DNA of 64,000 bases from Dysgonomonas sp. HDW5A (GCF_011299555.1 NZ_CP049857.1:3844001-3908000), one strand, 5' to 3'; positions 28,504-37,187 are shown, counted from the stretch's first letter. Numbers and translations are program-made. The notes: generated from the letters alone by a model not told the origin.

Positions 28504-29874
28504 ATGGAAAGATTATTTACGAGAAAAGGATTTAGTATGTTTATTCTATTGGTTGATCTCGTTATTATTTATCTGTCAACCTATCTGGCATATCTGTATT
28601 TTGCGGATAGTCTAGCATCTTATAATGACAATCTATACTCCATAATATCTATGGCACCATACATCGGTCTATTTTATCTTATTATAGGTCATGTATTTGA
28701 ACTTGATAAACCTAAAGAATTTACTTTATTTGGAGTAGCCTACTCGGTCACCGTAGCAATTTTATGCTTATTTCTATTAACAATGGCAATGAGCTTCCTT
28801 ACCAGACGATTAGCCTATCCCCGAAGTATATTAATTGTTAGCTCCATAGTTCAAGTCGTTCTATTAACACTATGGCATTTATACATTAACAAGAAATACC
28901 TGAAAGATAATGTTTTAAAAACCGTTTTAGTTATTGGGTATGACAAGGCTCGTCATTTAGCAGAAAAACTATTGCATTCTAAAGGGATGTGGTCTAATGT
29001 TAAACATATCTGCAAACCGGAATCTCCTAATCTCGAAAAATACATGGCAAACTGCGATCTTATTTTCATTTCTGATGATGTTGATGAAAGCATGAAGCAA
29101 GAGATGGCAGAAGACTGTGTCAAAAAAAGTAAGCAGTTCTTTTATGAACCTAAGTTTCAGGAGATATTTTTATTTAATGCCAATTTTGTACAAATTGGAG
29201 ACACTCCTGTATTAAAGGTTAGACCTTTTGATATTAATATAGAACACGATTTTGCCAAACGCACATTAGATATATTATTGTGCTCTATCGCTTTTATCGT
29301 AGCCTTTATTCCGGGTGCCATTGTTGCACTATGCCTTAAAATAGGTGGTGGATCGGTGTTTTATAAACAAGAGCGGATAACAAGAGGTAATAAACCTTTT
29401 TACATTTACAAATTCAGGACAATGATTGAGAACGCAGAAGCTGCCTCAGGACCAACATTAGCTCAAGAATCGGATAATAGGATCACCAAACTAGGATACT
29501 TCTTAAGAGCAACCCGCCTTGATGAAATTCCCCAAATACTCAATATCCTAAAAGGCGATATGAGCATTGTAGGCCCACGTCCCGAACGTCCTTTTTTCGT
29601 AGATCAATATTGCATTGATATTCCTGAATATAATTTGCGTCACCGGGTAAAAGCCGGATTAACCGGATTGGCTCAAGTACAAGGTAAATATAATACCTCT
29701 GTAAAAGATAAACTCAAATACGACTTATTATATATCAACGGATATTCATTTGCATTAGATATTAAACTTATAATGCAAACACTAACTGTATTATTGAAGA
29801 AAAGCAGCACTGAAGGTATCCGCGAATCGGAAAATAAGGAAGAACTTATTAATAAATTAATTGATAAAGAATAA
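28504..29874 (+). CDS. Polyprenyl-phosphate sugar-1-phosphate transferase (WcaJ/WbaP type)
   Basis: Starts polysaccharide repeat units by moving a sugar-1-phosphate onto undecaprenyl phosphate at the inner membrane. 456 residues: four N-terminal helices (about 15-130), a degenerate nucleotide-fold middle domain, a fifth helix (about 255-280), then the catalytic block with VFYKQERITRGNKPFYIYKF, RTM, TKLGYFLRATRLDEIPQ, ILKGDMSIVGPRPERP and KAGLTGLAQVQGKYN. These are the full signatures of the bacterial sugar transferase domain. It diverges from the eight-gene glycosyltransferase cluster that it presumably serves. Confidence 0.94.
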   Translation: MERLFTRKGFSMFILLVDLVIIYLSTYLAYLYFADSLASYNDNLYSIISMAPYIGLFYLIIGHVFELDKPKEFTLFGVAYSVTVAILCLFLLTMAMSFLTRRLAYPRSILIVSSIVQVVLLTLWHLYINKKYLKDNVLKTVLVIGYDKARHLAEKLLHSKGMWSNVKHICKPESPNLEKYMANCDLIFISDDVDESMKQEMAEDCVKKSKQFFYEPKFQEIFLFNANFVQIGDTPVLKVRPFDINIEHDFAKRTLDILLCSIAFIVAFIPGAIVALCLKIGGGSVFYKQERITRGNKPFYIYKFRTMIENAEAASGPTLAQESDNRITKLGYFLRATRLDEIPQILNILKGDMSIVGPRPERPFFVDQYCIDIPEYNLRHRVKAGLTGLAQVQGKYNTSVKDKLKYDLLYINGYSFALDIKLIMQTLTVLLKKSSTEGIRESENKEELINKLIDKE

Positions 29875-29920
29875 GTATATCTATTTTTTTTACTTCTAAT
29901 TAATAAGGCTTTATCATTAT

Positions 29921-29928
29921 TATATTTG
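29921..29928 (+). promoter_or_regulatory. -7 promoter element of the 30-33 kb operon
   Basis: TATATTTG matches TAnnTTTG, 42 bases before the nitroreductase ATG at 29971. Confidence 0.5.
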
Positions 29929-29970
29929 CCAAGATAACACAAAGGTCTGAGACCTGAATACATATTTGTA

Positions 29971-30501
29971 ATGAATAATTTTTCTGAACTAATCACTCAA
30001 AGACGTAGTATACGCAAATTTACCTCCGAACCTCTTAAGGCAGAAGAAGTAGAGCTAATTTTAAAGGCCGGACTAAAATCTCCAACATCTAAAAACGCAA
30101 AGCCATGGCACTTTATAGCCATTGAAGATAAAGATTTATTGGATCAACTTGCACTTTGTAAAAAAATGGGAAGTAAACCCATTGAAAACTGTTCTTTAGC
30201 TATAGTAGTTGCTGTTGATCCCTTTACCAGTAGTGTGTGGGTTGAGGATGGCTCTATAGCTTCTATTATGATGCAACTCCAAGCAGAAGATTTAGGCTTA
30301 GGAAGTTGTTGGATACAAATCAGAGAGCGGTATACAGCTTCTGATACTTCGTCAGAAGAATATGTGAAAGATTTATTAGATATCCCCATGCAAATGCAAG
30401 TTCTATCAATCATAGTATTTGGACATAAGGATCAGGAAAAGCCACCCCACGATGATGAAAAACTGGAATGGGAAAAAGTGCATATAGGAAAATTCAAGTA
30501 A
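29971..30501 (+). CDS. Cytoplasmic nitroreductase family protein
   Basis: FMN-dependent NAD(P)H oxidoreductase of 176 residues. Motifs are ELITQRRSIRKFTSEPLK (FMN phosphate site), LKAGLKSPTSKNAKPWHFIA, and the C-terminal GLGSCWIQIRER followed by SIIVFGHKD. There is no signal peptide, unlike the exported family member at 2.1-2.7 kb. Physiological substrate unknown. It is the first gene of a same-strand run that continues through a small membrane protein, a DUF2520 protein, a KdsC-like phosphatase and a muramidase. Confidence 0.92.
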   Translation: MNNFSELITQRRSIRKFTSEPLKAEEVELILKAGLKSPTSKNAKPWHFIAIEDKDLLDQLALCKKMGSKPIENCSLAIVVAVDPFTSSVWVEDGSIASIMMQLQAEDLGLGSCWIQIRERYTASDTSSEEYVKDLLDIPMQMQVLSIIVFGHKDQEKPPHDDEKLEWEKVHIGKFK

Positions 30502-30537
30502 ACAGAATACAGCAACAATAAATTAACGAATCTCAAT

Positions 30538-30861
30538 ATGGCTAAAAACTCAGGTAACAGATTCCCTTATGGTCTTTTAATCCTTATAATAGGTATAATA
30601 TACCTACTTAGTAAAACGGGAATATTGGCACATATACCCTATGCTGATAAATTAATGAATATTGGTACTTTCTTCCTGATTGCCGGTATTATTTTTCTAT
30701 TCACAAAAGCTGAGAAAACGATGGGAATTGTATTCACTGCCATTGGAGTAATCATGAATTTTGATTTCTTCTTTGGATGGATTCACAATTTTTCTTCATT
30801 AATAATACCTGTTATACTAATTGCTGTAGGGCTTTTTATGGTTATCACCTCTAAAAAATAA
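30538..30861 (+). CDS. Small membrane protein, LiaF/DUF5668-like
   Basis: 107 residues with four short hydrophobic helices and almost no loops (PYGLLILIIGIIYLLSKTG, IGTFFLIAGIIFLFTKAEK, MGIVFTAIGVIMNF, LIIPVILIAVGLFMVI). The arrangement resembles the N-terminal membrane domain of LiaF-type proteins. No catalytic residues are visible and function is unknown. It is placed 37 bases after the nitroreductase and 8 bases before the next gene. Confidence 0.75.
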   Translation: MAKNSGNRFPYGLLILIIGIIYLLSKTGILAHIPYADKLMNIGTFFLIAGIIFLFTKAEKTMGIVFTAIGVIMNFDFFFGWIHNFSSLIIPVILIAVGLFMVITSKK

Positions 30862-30868
30862 ATTTTAG

Positions 30869-31636
30869 ATGAATGTTGTATTTATAGGTGCCGGACGTTT
30901 AGCAACTCATTTAGCAATTGAGTTATCGAAACACCCGTTCAATATTCTCCAAATATATAGCCGAACAGACAATTCGGCGATGGAATTGGCTCGAAAAGTC
31001 AATGCAAAATCAACCTCTGATATAAAAGAGGTGATAAGGGATGCTGATATTTATATATTTTCGATTAAAGATTCTGCTTTACCCCAGCTATTAGCTGAAA
31101 TACCTTCCAATAAAGGTTTATGGATACACACCGCAGGTAGCATACCTTTAGATATTTTCAAAGAATATAATAACCGGTATGGCGTATTATACCCTTTTCA
31201 AACATTTAGTAAAGATCGTAATTTGGACTTCAGTGTAATTCCTTTATTTCTAGAGGCAAATAACGAGAATGATTTGAAAATCTTGTTTAACATCGCAGAG
31301 CAAATTTCTAGTAAAGTATATTCTTTATCTTCCAAAAAACGTCAATATCTTCATCTTACAGGTGTATTTGCATGTAATTTTGTAAATCACATGTATTCAG
31401 TCTCTCATAGTATCTTAGAAAAAGAAGGCATTCCTTTTGAAACTGTACTACCTTTGATAGATGAAACAGCAGCAAAAATACACAGTCTTAGCCCCAAAGA
31501 AGCTCAAACGGGTCCTGCAATACGTTATGATGAGAATGTTATAAACAAGCATCTTGAATTGATCAAAGACCCCGATTTAAAGGAAATATATTCCTTAATC
31601 AGTAAAAATATATACAAAACAAATAAGCCTCAATAA
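30869..31636 (+). CDS. Rossmann-fold DUF2520 protein (ProC/F420-oxidoreductase-like)
   Basis: 255 residues. The N-terminal NADP-type Rossmann loop is VFIGAGRLATHLAIEL. The middle has the sequence IHTAGSIPLDIF and YPFQTFSKDR, and the C-terminal DUF2520 helical domain has HLTGVFACNFVNHMY and LSPKEAQTGPAIRYDEN. The fold resembles pyrroline-5-carboxylate reductase and ketopantoate reductase, but the reaction is not known. It sits 3 bases before a KdsC-like phosphatase, a pairing I recall as common in Bacteroidetes. Confidence 0.86.
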   Translation: MNVVFIGAGRLATHLAIELSKHPFNILQIYSRTDNSAMELARKVNAKSTSDIKEVIRDADIYIFSIKDSALPQLLAEIPSNKGLWIHTAGSIPLDIFKEYNNRYGVLYPFQTFSKDRNLDFSVIPLFLEANNENDLKILFNIAEQISSKVYSLSSKKRQYLHLTGVFACNFVNHMYSVSHSILEKEGIPFETVLPLIDETAAKIHSLSPKEAQTGPAIRYDENVINKHLELIKDPDLKEIYSLISKNIYKTNKPQ

Positions 31637-31638
31637 AT

Positions 31639-32160
31639 ATGAGTTCTATAAACTACGATCTGAATAAAATAAAAGCATTTATTTTCGATGTTGATGGAGT
31701 GTTATCTCCGGATAGCATACCTATGTCTCCCGAAGGAGAGCCAATGCGCATGGTAAATATTAAGGATGGTTACGCCCTTAATCTAGCTTGTAAATCGGGT
31801 TACGGCTTAGCAATTATTACCGGTGGTGACACAGAGGCTGTAAGGTTGCGTTTTTCCAGATTAGGTATTGAACATATATATATGAAATCATCCATAAAAA
31901 TCAATGATTTCAATGATTATTTATCCCAAACCGGTTATAAACCGGAGGAAATTATTTATGTGGGAGACGATCTGCCAGATTACCATGTAATGAAAGAAGT
32001 TGGCCTCCCGGTTGCTCCCGCAGATGCTGCACCTGAAATCAGAGGTATTGCGAAATATATATCGCATAAAAAAGGTGGTGAAGGAGTTGCCCGTGATGTT
32101 ATAGAGCAGGTTATGAAAACACATGGTACTTGGATGAATGATAAAGCATTCGGTTGGTAA
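31639..32160 (+). CDS. kdsC: KdsC-like 3-deoxy-D-manno-octulosonate-8-phosphate phosphatase
   Basis: HAD-superfamily subclass C0 phosphatase of 173 residues, likely a tetramer without a cap domain. Motif I is FDVDGVLSPD (nucleophile and acid/base Asp), motif II IITGGD, and motif IV IYVGDDLPDY. This layout matches KdsC, which releases phosphate from Kdo-8-phosphate for lipid A core synthesis. The Kdo-8-phosphate synthase KdsA is about 26 kb away at 58.2 kb. Other C0 phosphatases look alike, so substrate is a good but not certain inference. Confidence 0.85.
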   Translation: MSSINYDLNKIKAFIFDVDGVLSPDSIPMSPEGEPMRMVNIKDGYALNLACKSGYGLAIITGGDTEAVRLRFSRLGIEHIYMKSSIKINDFNDYLSQTGYKPEEIIYVGDDLPDYHVMKEVGLPVAPADAAPEIRGIAKYISHKKGGEGVARDVIEQVMKTHGTWMNDKAFGW

Positions 32161-32164
32161 ACGA

Positions 32165-32911
32165 ATGAGTAGAAAAATCATTATATATTCTTCTGTTGCC
32201 CTAGCTATAATTCTCATCAGTTTTATGGGTATAAGATATGCTTATAATCTCGGATATATAAGACTAAATTATCCCTCACCAGATCTATATCCCGTACATG
32301 GTATTGATGTTTCACATCATCAACTAAAAATAGATTGGGATAAATTAGATAAAAATAAAGTGCAGTTTGCTTTTATTAAAGCTACAGAAGGTGGTGACTT
32401 TAAAGACACACAATTCGAGAAAAATTGGGCACAGGCAAAACAGCTAAACATCCCCAGAGCGGCTTATCACTTTTTCACTTTTTGCAGAGATGGCAAAGAG
32501 CAGGCTTATAATTTTATAGAATCAGTACCTAAAGACAGTACAAACTTACCTCCTATCATAGACTTGGAATTTGCCGGTAATTGCAGTCCTCAGAACTACA
32601 GAGAAAATATCATCCACGAAATAGCTCTTTATATACAAACTATTGAAGATTACTATGGGAAAAAGGTTCTCATATATACTACTGAGGAGTTTTACCTGAA
32701 ATATCTGATAAAACACTTTGAGAGCAATCCGATATGGATTAGAGATATACAAACCACGCCCCAATTAGATAATAATAGAAAATGGTTGTTTTGGCAATAT
32801 GCCGACAAAGGTCGACTTGAGGGTATAGAAACCTTAGTTGATTTAAACGTATTCCACGGAACAAAAGAAGAATTTGATAAACTACTCCGTAGTTCTTCTA
32901 TTGCAGATTAA
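32165..32911 (+). CDS. GH25 muramidase (lysozyme-like), membrane-anchored or exported
   Basis: Cleaves the MurNAc-GlcNAc bond of peptidoglycan. 248 residues from ATG 32165; a longer frame from 32138 would overlap the upstream gene needlessly. An N-terminal hydrophobic segment (about 5-27) is followed by the GH25 domain: GIDVSHHQ with DW nearby, AFIKATEGGDFKDTQFEKNW, AAYHFFTF, PPIIDLEFAGNC (catalytic Asp/Glu) and FWQYADKG. Similar enzymes in Bacteroidetes probably remodel the cell's own wall. The stop overlaps that of the convergent DUF2752 gene. Confidence 0.92.
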   Translation: MSRKIIIYSSVALAIILISFMGIRYAYNLGYIRLNYPSPDLYPVHGIDVSHHQLKIDWDKLDKNKVQFAFIKATEGGDFKDTQFEKNWAQAKQLNIPRAAYHFFTFCRDGKEQAYNFIESVPKDSTNLPPIIDLEFAGNCSPQNYRENIIHEIALYIQTIEDYYGKKVLIYTTEEFYLKYLIKHFESNPIWIRDIQTTPQLDNNRKWLFWQYADKGRLEGIETLVDLNVFHGTKEEFDKLLRSSSIAD

Positions 32912-33318
32912 AAAGGTGGCGATAGTAATATGAAAGGCGAATAAGGTATATTGCGCAATATAAAGAAAGACACAGCCGTGATTAAAACTACCCACCCAAA
33001 TTTACCGGAAAACAAAAAACTATTTAAGTACAATTGTTTTTTAAGGCCATATACTTCAACCAGAATAATGTAAAGATAAACGAAGATTGGTGTAAAAATC
33101 ACAAAAAGAGCATTATATCTCAAAGCTGTAATAAATTCACCATGCAATAGATAATGTAAAGCTCGCTGACCTCCACACCCAGGACATTGTAATCCTGTTA
33201 CCTGATGGAAAGTACATTGCATACTCCATCCACTATCAGATTCATTATAGAAATAATATAGACCAATAATGATAATCGGAAAGATTATAGATAAGAATAT
33301 AACAATCAGTTTTCTCAT
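32908..33318 (-). CDS. DUF2752 small membrane protein
   Basis: 136 residues starting at ATG 33318 (MRKLIVIFLS). The longer frame upstream would run through a terminator hairpin and is less likely. Two or three helices flank the family signature TGLQCPGCGGQRALHYLLHGE, with a CxxCGG-R core suggestive of metal or thiol chemistry. Function unknown. The gene follows a CD225-like gene on the same strand, a pairing I recall as frequent in Bacteroidetes and Actinobacteria. Confidence 0.85.
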   Translation of the reverse strand: MRKLIVIFLSIIFPIIIIGLYYFYNESDSGWSMQCTFHQVTGLQCPGCGGQRALHYLLHGEFITALRYNALFVIFTPIFVYLYIILVEVYGLKKQLYLNSFLFSGKFGWVVLITAVSFFILRNIPYSPFILLSPPF

Positions 33319-33320
33319 GA

Positions 33321-33358
33321 AGAAAAATAAAAAAGGGTAATATAACGATACTACCCTT
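33321..33358 (-). terminator. Terminator between the CD225-like and DUF2752 genes (minus strand)
   Basis: On the minus strand AAGGGTA (33358-33352) pairs with TACCCTT (33339-33333), and a T-run follows down to about 33325. It lies just after the CD225 stop and before the DUF2752 ATG at 33318, so DUF2752 expression depends on read-through or its own promoter. Confidence 0.7.
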
Positions 33359-33377
33359 CTGTATAATTTAGTCAATC

Positions 33378-33755
33378 TTATTGATTAGATATTTGCTCTA
33401 TTATTTGTTGATATTGCTCTAAATATCCATCTGCTCCTAAAGATGCAAATTGTACAATCATCCAGACCAAATTCAATGCGAATAAGCCGATTGATATGAA
33501 AGCCAATATTTTAGTATTTTTAGCTGATGATTCGGCTCCAAGATAGTCGCCATAATTATATTTGGTATCAACCTGATTCGAAAATATAATTGCAACAATA
33601 CCAAGTATAAGGCCAATGCAACAAGGGCTGCATATACCTACAATTGTCCCAACTATAGCCAAAGGCAGATTATTGTTCGGTTTAGGAGGTCTGTTTTCAT
33701 CCAAAGGTGCGTTGAAATTAAAGTTTGGATTTTGTGTGAATGATTTATTTTCCAT
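33378..33755 (-). CDS. CD225/dispanin-like two-helix membrane protein
   Basis: 125 residues. A Pro/Asn-rich cytoplasmic start is followed by helix LPLAIVGTIVGICSPCCIGLILGIVAIIFS (about 31-60, here described as two Cys in its middle), a polar hinge with SSAKNTKILAFISIG, and a second helix NLVWMIVQFA. The layout matches the CD225 fold of interferon-induced transmembrane proteins, widespread in bacteria with unknown function. It lies 24 bases downstream of purM on the same strand. Confidence 0.78.
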   Translation of the reverse strand: MENKSFTQNPNFNFNAPLDENRPPKPNNNLPLAIVGTIVGICSPCCIGLILGIVAIIFSNQVDTKYNYGDYLGAESSAKNTKILAFISIGLFALNLVWMIVQFASLGADGYLEQYQQIIEQISNQ

Positions 33756-33778
33756 ATAAAATTAATGATGTTAGTTTT

Positions 33779-34945
33779 TCAATATATAAATTTTCCAAAT
33801 TCACTTTCAATCACAAGCTCTGTTTTTGAAGACTCTTCTACCCTACCGACTATCTGAGCATCAATATTAAACGACTTGGAAATATTAATTATTGTTTGTG
33901 CATATTCCGGAGAAACATATACTTCCATTCTATGCCCCATATTAAAGACTTTATACATCTCCTGCCAACTTGTACCCGACTGCTCATGTATAAGCTTAAA
34001 TAATGGTGGCACCGGAAACATATTATCTTTTATTATTTTTACCTTATCTACAAAATGCAAAACTTTAGTTTGAGCACCCCCTGAGCAATGCACCATACCA
34101 TGAATTTGAGGGCGTAACTGTTCTAGGATCTGCTTAATGACAGGTGCATAAGTACGTGTAGGTGAAAGAACTAATTTTCCTGCATCTAGGGAAACATCAG
34201 AAATAGTATCAGTCAACTTTTTACCACCCGAATAAGCTAAATCCGAAGGAATAGAAGCATCATAACTTTCAGGATATTTCTGGGCCAAATAATTAGCAAA
34301 TACATCATGACGTGCCGATGTTAAACCATTACTACCCATTCCCCCATTATATTCAGTTTCGTAAGTAGCTTGTCCTGAAGAAGACAGTCCAACAATCACA
34401 TCTCCTGCTTGAATTTTATCATTAGATATAACATCAGAACGCTTCATTCGGCAAGTAACTGTACTATCAACTATTATAGTGCGTACCAAGTCCCCCACAT
34501 CAGCAGTTTCTCCACCTGTAGGATAAATATTCACTCCTAAGTCTGATAATTCGATACACAGATCGTTTGTTGCATTAATTATCGCAGAGATAACCTCTCC
34601 CGGAATAAGCATCTTATTACGTCCGATAGTTGACGATAATAAGATATTATCAGTAGCTCCGACACAAAGTAAATCATCAATATTCATAATCAAGGCATCT
34701 TGTGCTATACCTCTCCATACCGATAAATCACCAGTTTCTTTCCAATATACATATGCCAGAGACGACTTAGTTCCTGCTCCGTCAGCATGCATTATATTAC
34801 AATACTCCGGATCTCCCCCCAATATATCAGGAATTATTTTACAGAAAGCGTGGGGATATAATCCTTTATCTATGTTTTTTATTGCATTATGGACATCTTC
34901 TTTGGATGCAGATACACCTCTTTGATTATATCTTTGGTCGCTCAT
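33779..34945 (-). CDS. purM: Phosphoribosylformylglycinamidine cyclo-ligase (AIR synthetase)
   Basis: ATP-dependent ring closure to aminoimidazole ribotide, the fifth step of purine synthesis. 388 residues with an N-terminal YNQRGVSASKEDVHNAIKN (the Gly-Val-Ser start of the family), MHADGAGTKSSLAYVY, QDALIMNIDDLLCVGA, PTGGETADVGDLV and the C-terminal VFNMGHRMEVYV. It is about 40 residues longer than E. coli PurM, as in the Bacteroidetes branch. It has its own promoter-like element upstream, and no other purine genes are nearby. Confidence 0.93.
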   Translation of the reverse strand: MSDQRYNQRGVSASKEDVHNAIKNIDKGLYPHAFCKIIPDILGGDPEYCNIMHADGAGTKSSLAYVYWKETGDLSVWRGIAQDALIMNIDDLLCVGATDNILLSSTIGRNKMLIPGEVISAIINATNDLCIELSDLGVNIYPTGGETADVGDLVRTIIVDSTVTCRMKRSDVISNDKIQAGDVIVGLSSSGQATYETEYNGGMGSNGLTSARHDVFANYLAQKYPESYDASIPSDLAYSGGKKLTDTISDVSLDAGKLVLSPTRTYAPVIKQILEQLRPQIHGMVHCSGGAQTKVLHFVDKVKIIKDNMFPVPPLFKLIHEQSGTSWQEMYKVFNMGHRMEVYVSPEYAQTIINISKSFNIDAQIVGRVEESSKTELVIESEFGKFIY

Positions 34946-34991
34946 GGATATTATAATGTAACGTTTATCTAATCTTGTTAATACTTTTTTG

Positions 34992-34999
34992 CAAATGTA
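34992..34999 (-). promoter_or_regulatory. -7 promoter element of purM
   Basis: Reads TACATTTG on the minus strand, matching TAnnTTTG, 47 bases before the ATG at 34945. No -33 TTTG at standard spacing. Confidence 0.4.
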
Positions 35000-35033
35000 G
35001 CAAAAAAACGGCTTTATAACATACTTATATAGG

Positions 35034-35041
35034 TATATTTG
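35034..35041 (+). promoter_or_regulatory. -7 promoter element of the epimerase-like gene
   Basis: TATATTTG matches TAnnTTTG. It overlaps a TTG that would give the longest frame (35039), so translation must begin further on, at ATG 35063 or 35072. Confidence 0.5.
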
Positions 35042-35071
35042 TACTTAGGGATTGACTCAATAATGATAATT

Positions 35072-36031
35072 ATGCTAAAACAAAAAATCGCAATCACGGG
35101 AGCAGCCGGCAATTTGGGAAACCTATTAGCTTATGGTTTGCAAAAGAAAGACGTAGAATTAAATCTTTTAATTCACAATAAAAAAATATCAGATGATCTC
35201 TCTTCTCAACAGAATGTATCCATCTTCAAAACGGATCTTGCTGATGAAGGTAGTTTATTCGATGCTTTAAAAGATGTAGATACAATCGTTCATTTTGCAG
35301 GTGTATTATTCAAGGCCAATCCCGAAAAATTTCTTTCAGAAACCAATACCCGGTATTTCAACAATCTATTAAATGTTGCAGTAAAGCAACAAGTTAAAAA
35401 AGTTATTCTTATTAGCTTTCCCCATGTCGAAGGCGAAACCTTTCCTCATAAGCCTGCAGACGGTACTTTGGATGGTAATCCCATATCTGCACATGCCCAA
35501 ACCAGACTCGAAGAAGAAAAACTACTGTTTAAATACGCAGAGCAATATAAATTCACACCCGTATCATTAAGAGTCGGGATGGTATACGGAAAAAATATAT
35601 TGATGATTGATGCAGCTCAGTGGTTTGCCCGTCATTACTTGCTAGGCGTATGGAAACAACCTACCTATATTCACCTTATATCCAAAGATGATTTTGTTAA
35701 TGCTACAATAGCTGCTGCAATAAAGCCCAACATTCACGGTATATATCATATTGGAGACGAAGGCATTCAAACATTACAGCAATTTCTAGATGATATAACG
35801 ACCTACAAAGGAAACCACAAGCCTTGGCGTATGCCTCTTTGGATAATTATGTTTGCAGCACGCTCATTCGAACTCTATTCCTCTTTATCAGGAAAGATAA
35901 GTCCACTCACTCGTGACTTTATAAAGATCGGTCGAATATCGTATTACGGCAATACTGAGCGAATGAGAAAAGAACTACTCCCTACACTTAAATATAAAAC
36001 ATATAAGGAAGGGATAACTTTGTTTGAGTAG
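35072..36031 (+). CDS. NAD-dependent epimerase/dehydratase-like (extended SDR) protein
   Basis: 319 residues from ATG 35072, chosen because the Rossmann loop ITGAAGNLGNLLAYGL then follows directly and the promoter rules out the longer frame. Further SDR marks are DALKDVDTIVHFAGVLF (about 70-86) and SLRVGMVYG (about 165). The usual Tyr-x3-Lys of epimerases is not clear: the region reads HAQTRLEEEKLLF, so Tyr appears to be missing. It may be a non-catalytic or atypical member, like some complex I assembly or NAD(P)-sensor proteins. Substrate unknown. Confidence 0.8.
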   Translation: MLKQKIAITGAAGNLGNLLAYGLQKKDVELNLLIHNKKISDDLSSQQNVSIFKTDLADEGSLFDALKDVDTIVHFAGVLFKANPEKFLSETNTRYFNNLLNVAVKQQVKKVILISFPHVEGETFPHKPADGTLDGNPISAHAQTRLEEEKLLFKYAEQYKFTPVSLRVGMVYGKNILMIDAAQWFARHYLLGVWKQPTYIHLISKDDFVNATIAAAIKPNIHGIYHIGDEGIQTLQQFLDDITTYKGNHKPWRMPLWIIMFAARSFELYSSLSGKISPLTRDFIKIGRISYYGNTERMRKELLPTLKYKTYKEGITLFE

Positions 36032-36160
36032 GTAATATCAATAACAAATGCTTCGTATTGCAATAAAAAAGATTCATCAAAACAAATCTTTTAGTGATTG
36101 CACAACTCTAACATTAAATAAAAAAACACCTACCTAGAGAGATATTACAAGATGAATTAC

Positions 36161-36168
36161 TATCTTTG
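36161..36168 (+). promoter_or_regulatory. -7 promoter element of nusB
   Basis: TATCTTTG, a full TAnnTTTG match, about 24 bases before the ATG at 36192. Confidence 0.5.
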
Positions 36169-36191
36169 CACCTCAAATTTACTTATTGAAA

Positions 36192-37118
36192 ATGATCAAT
36201 CGCGTTCTTATTCGTATTCGGGTTATACAAGTATTGTACTCTACCTATATTAATGAAAGTGGAGACCTAAAAAAAGCAGAAACCGAACTCATGTTCAGTC
36301 TTCAAAAGTCATACGACTTGTACTATTATCTATTGGCTCTTCTCATTGAAATTACCGACACTCATACCAGACGTCTCGAAGCTCGTAAAGGTAAACTATT
36401 ACCAACTGACGAAGATATTAATCCAAACACCAAATTGTCAGATAATCTATTTATCAAACAATTAAAAGATAATACACAATATAATAAATATATTGCAGAC
36501 AGGCCTCAATCGTGGGAAGATCACGAAAACTACGTCAGAAGTTTGCTCGAAAAGATTTTAAACTCTGATATTTATACCGAATATCTGGAAAACGAAGTTT
36601 CTGACTTTGATACAGATCGTGAATTTTGGAGAAAGGTTTTCAAAACATTTATATATTGTGATGAAGAACTTGATGATATCTTGGAAGATGATAGCCTTTT
36701 CTGGAATGATGATATTGAAATCGTACAATCATTCGTGATTAAAACAATAAAAAAACTAGACGCTGAAAAAGGTTCGAATCAAGCGTTACTTCCTATGTTT
36801 AAAGATGAAGAAGATCGTCAATTTGCTATTAAACTTCTAAGAGAGACGATGTTTAATGTGAAAATGGCTCGCGAACTTATCAATAAATATGCAAAAAACT
36901 GGGAGTCCGAACGAATTGCTTTTATGGATATGATTATCATGCAAACAGCAGTATCTGAACTTTTAGCCTTTCCGTCTGTTCCTATCAATGTTACAATGAA
37001 TGAATATATAAATATCGCTAAATCATATAGTACACATAAAAGTTCTTCTTTTATAAATGGTATCTTAGATTCAGTCGTAACAGAACTAAAGAGCGAAAAT
37101 AAATTATTAAAAAAATAA
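36192..37118 (+). CDS. nusB: Transcription antitermination protein NusB (long Bacteroidetes form)
   Basis: Binds boxA RNA with NusE/S10 in rRNA antitermination. 308 residues from ATG 36192 (a TTG two codons earlier is less likely). The N-terminus NRVLIRIRVIQVLYSTY is NusB-like. The second half carries the rest of the fold: REFWRKVFKTF, AIKLLRETMFNVKMARELINKY, ERIAFMDMIIMQTAVSELLAF and PINVTMNEYINIAKSYS, ending KSSSFINGILDSV. It is about twice the E. coli length because of a helical insertion, normal for this phylum. It is followed by the yajC operon with its own promoter. Confidence 0.9.
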   Translation: MINRVLIRIRVIQVLYSTYINESGDLKKAETELMFSLQKSYDLYYYLLALLIEITDTHTRRLEARKGKLLPTDEDINPNTKLSDNLFIKQLKDNTQYNKYIADRPQSWEDHENYVRSLLEKILNSDIYTEYLENEVSDFDTDREFWRKVFKTFIYCDEELDDILEDDSLFWNDDIEIVQSFVIKTIKKLDAEKGSNQALLPMFKDEEDRQFAIKLLRETMFNVKMARELINKYAKNWESERIAFMDMIIMQTAVSELLAFPSVPINVTMNEYINIAKSYSTHKSSSFINGILDSVVTELKSENKLLKK

Positions 37119-37179
37119 AATCTAGGCATTAGCAAGTGCAGGATATTTTATTTTCACTTTTATATTTTATAAAAAAAAG

Positions 37180-37187
37180 TATCTTTG
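37180..37187 (+). promoter_or_regulatory. -7 promoter element of the yajC operon
   Basis: TATCTTTG matches TAnnTTTG. A T-rich CTTTT at 37157-37161 sits at about the right distance for a weak -33 box. The leader to yajC is about 110 bases. Confidence 0.5.
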
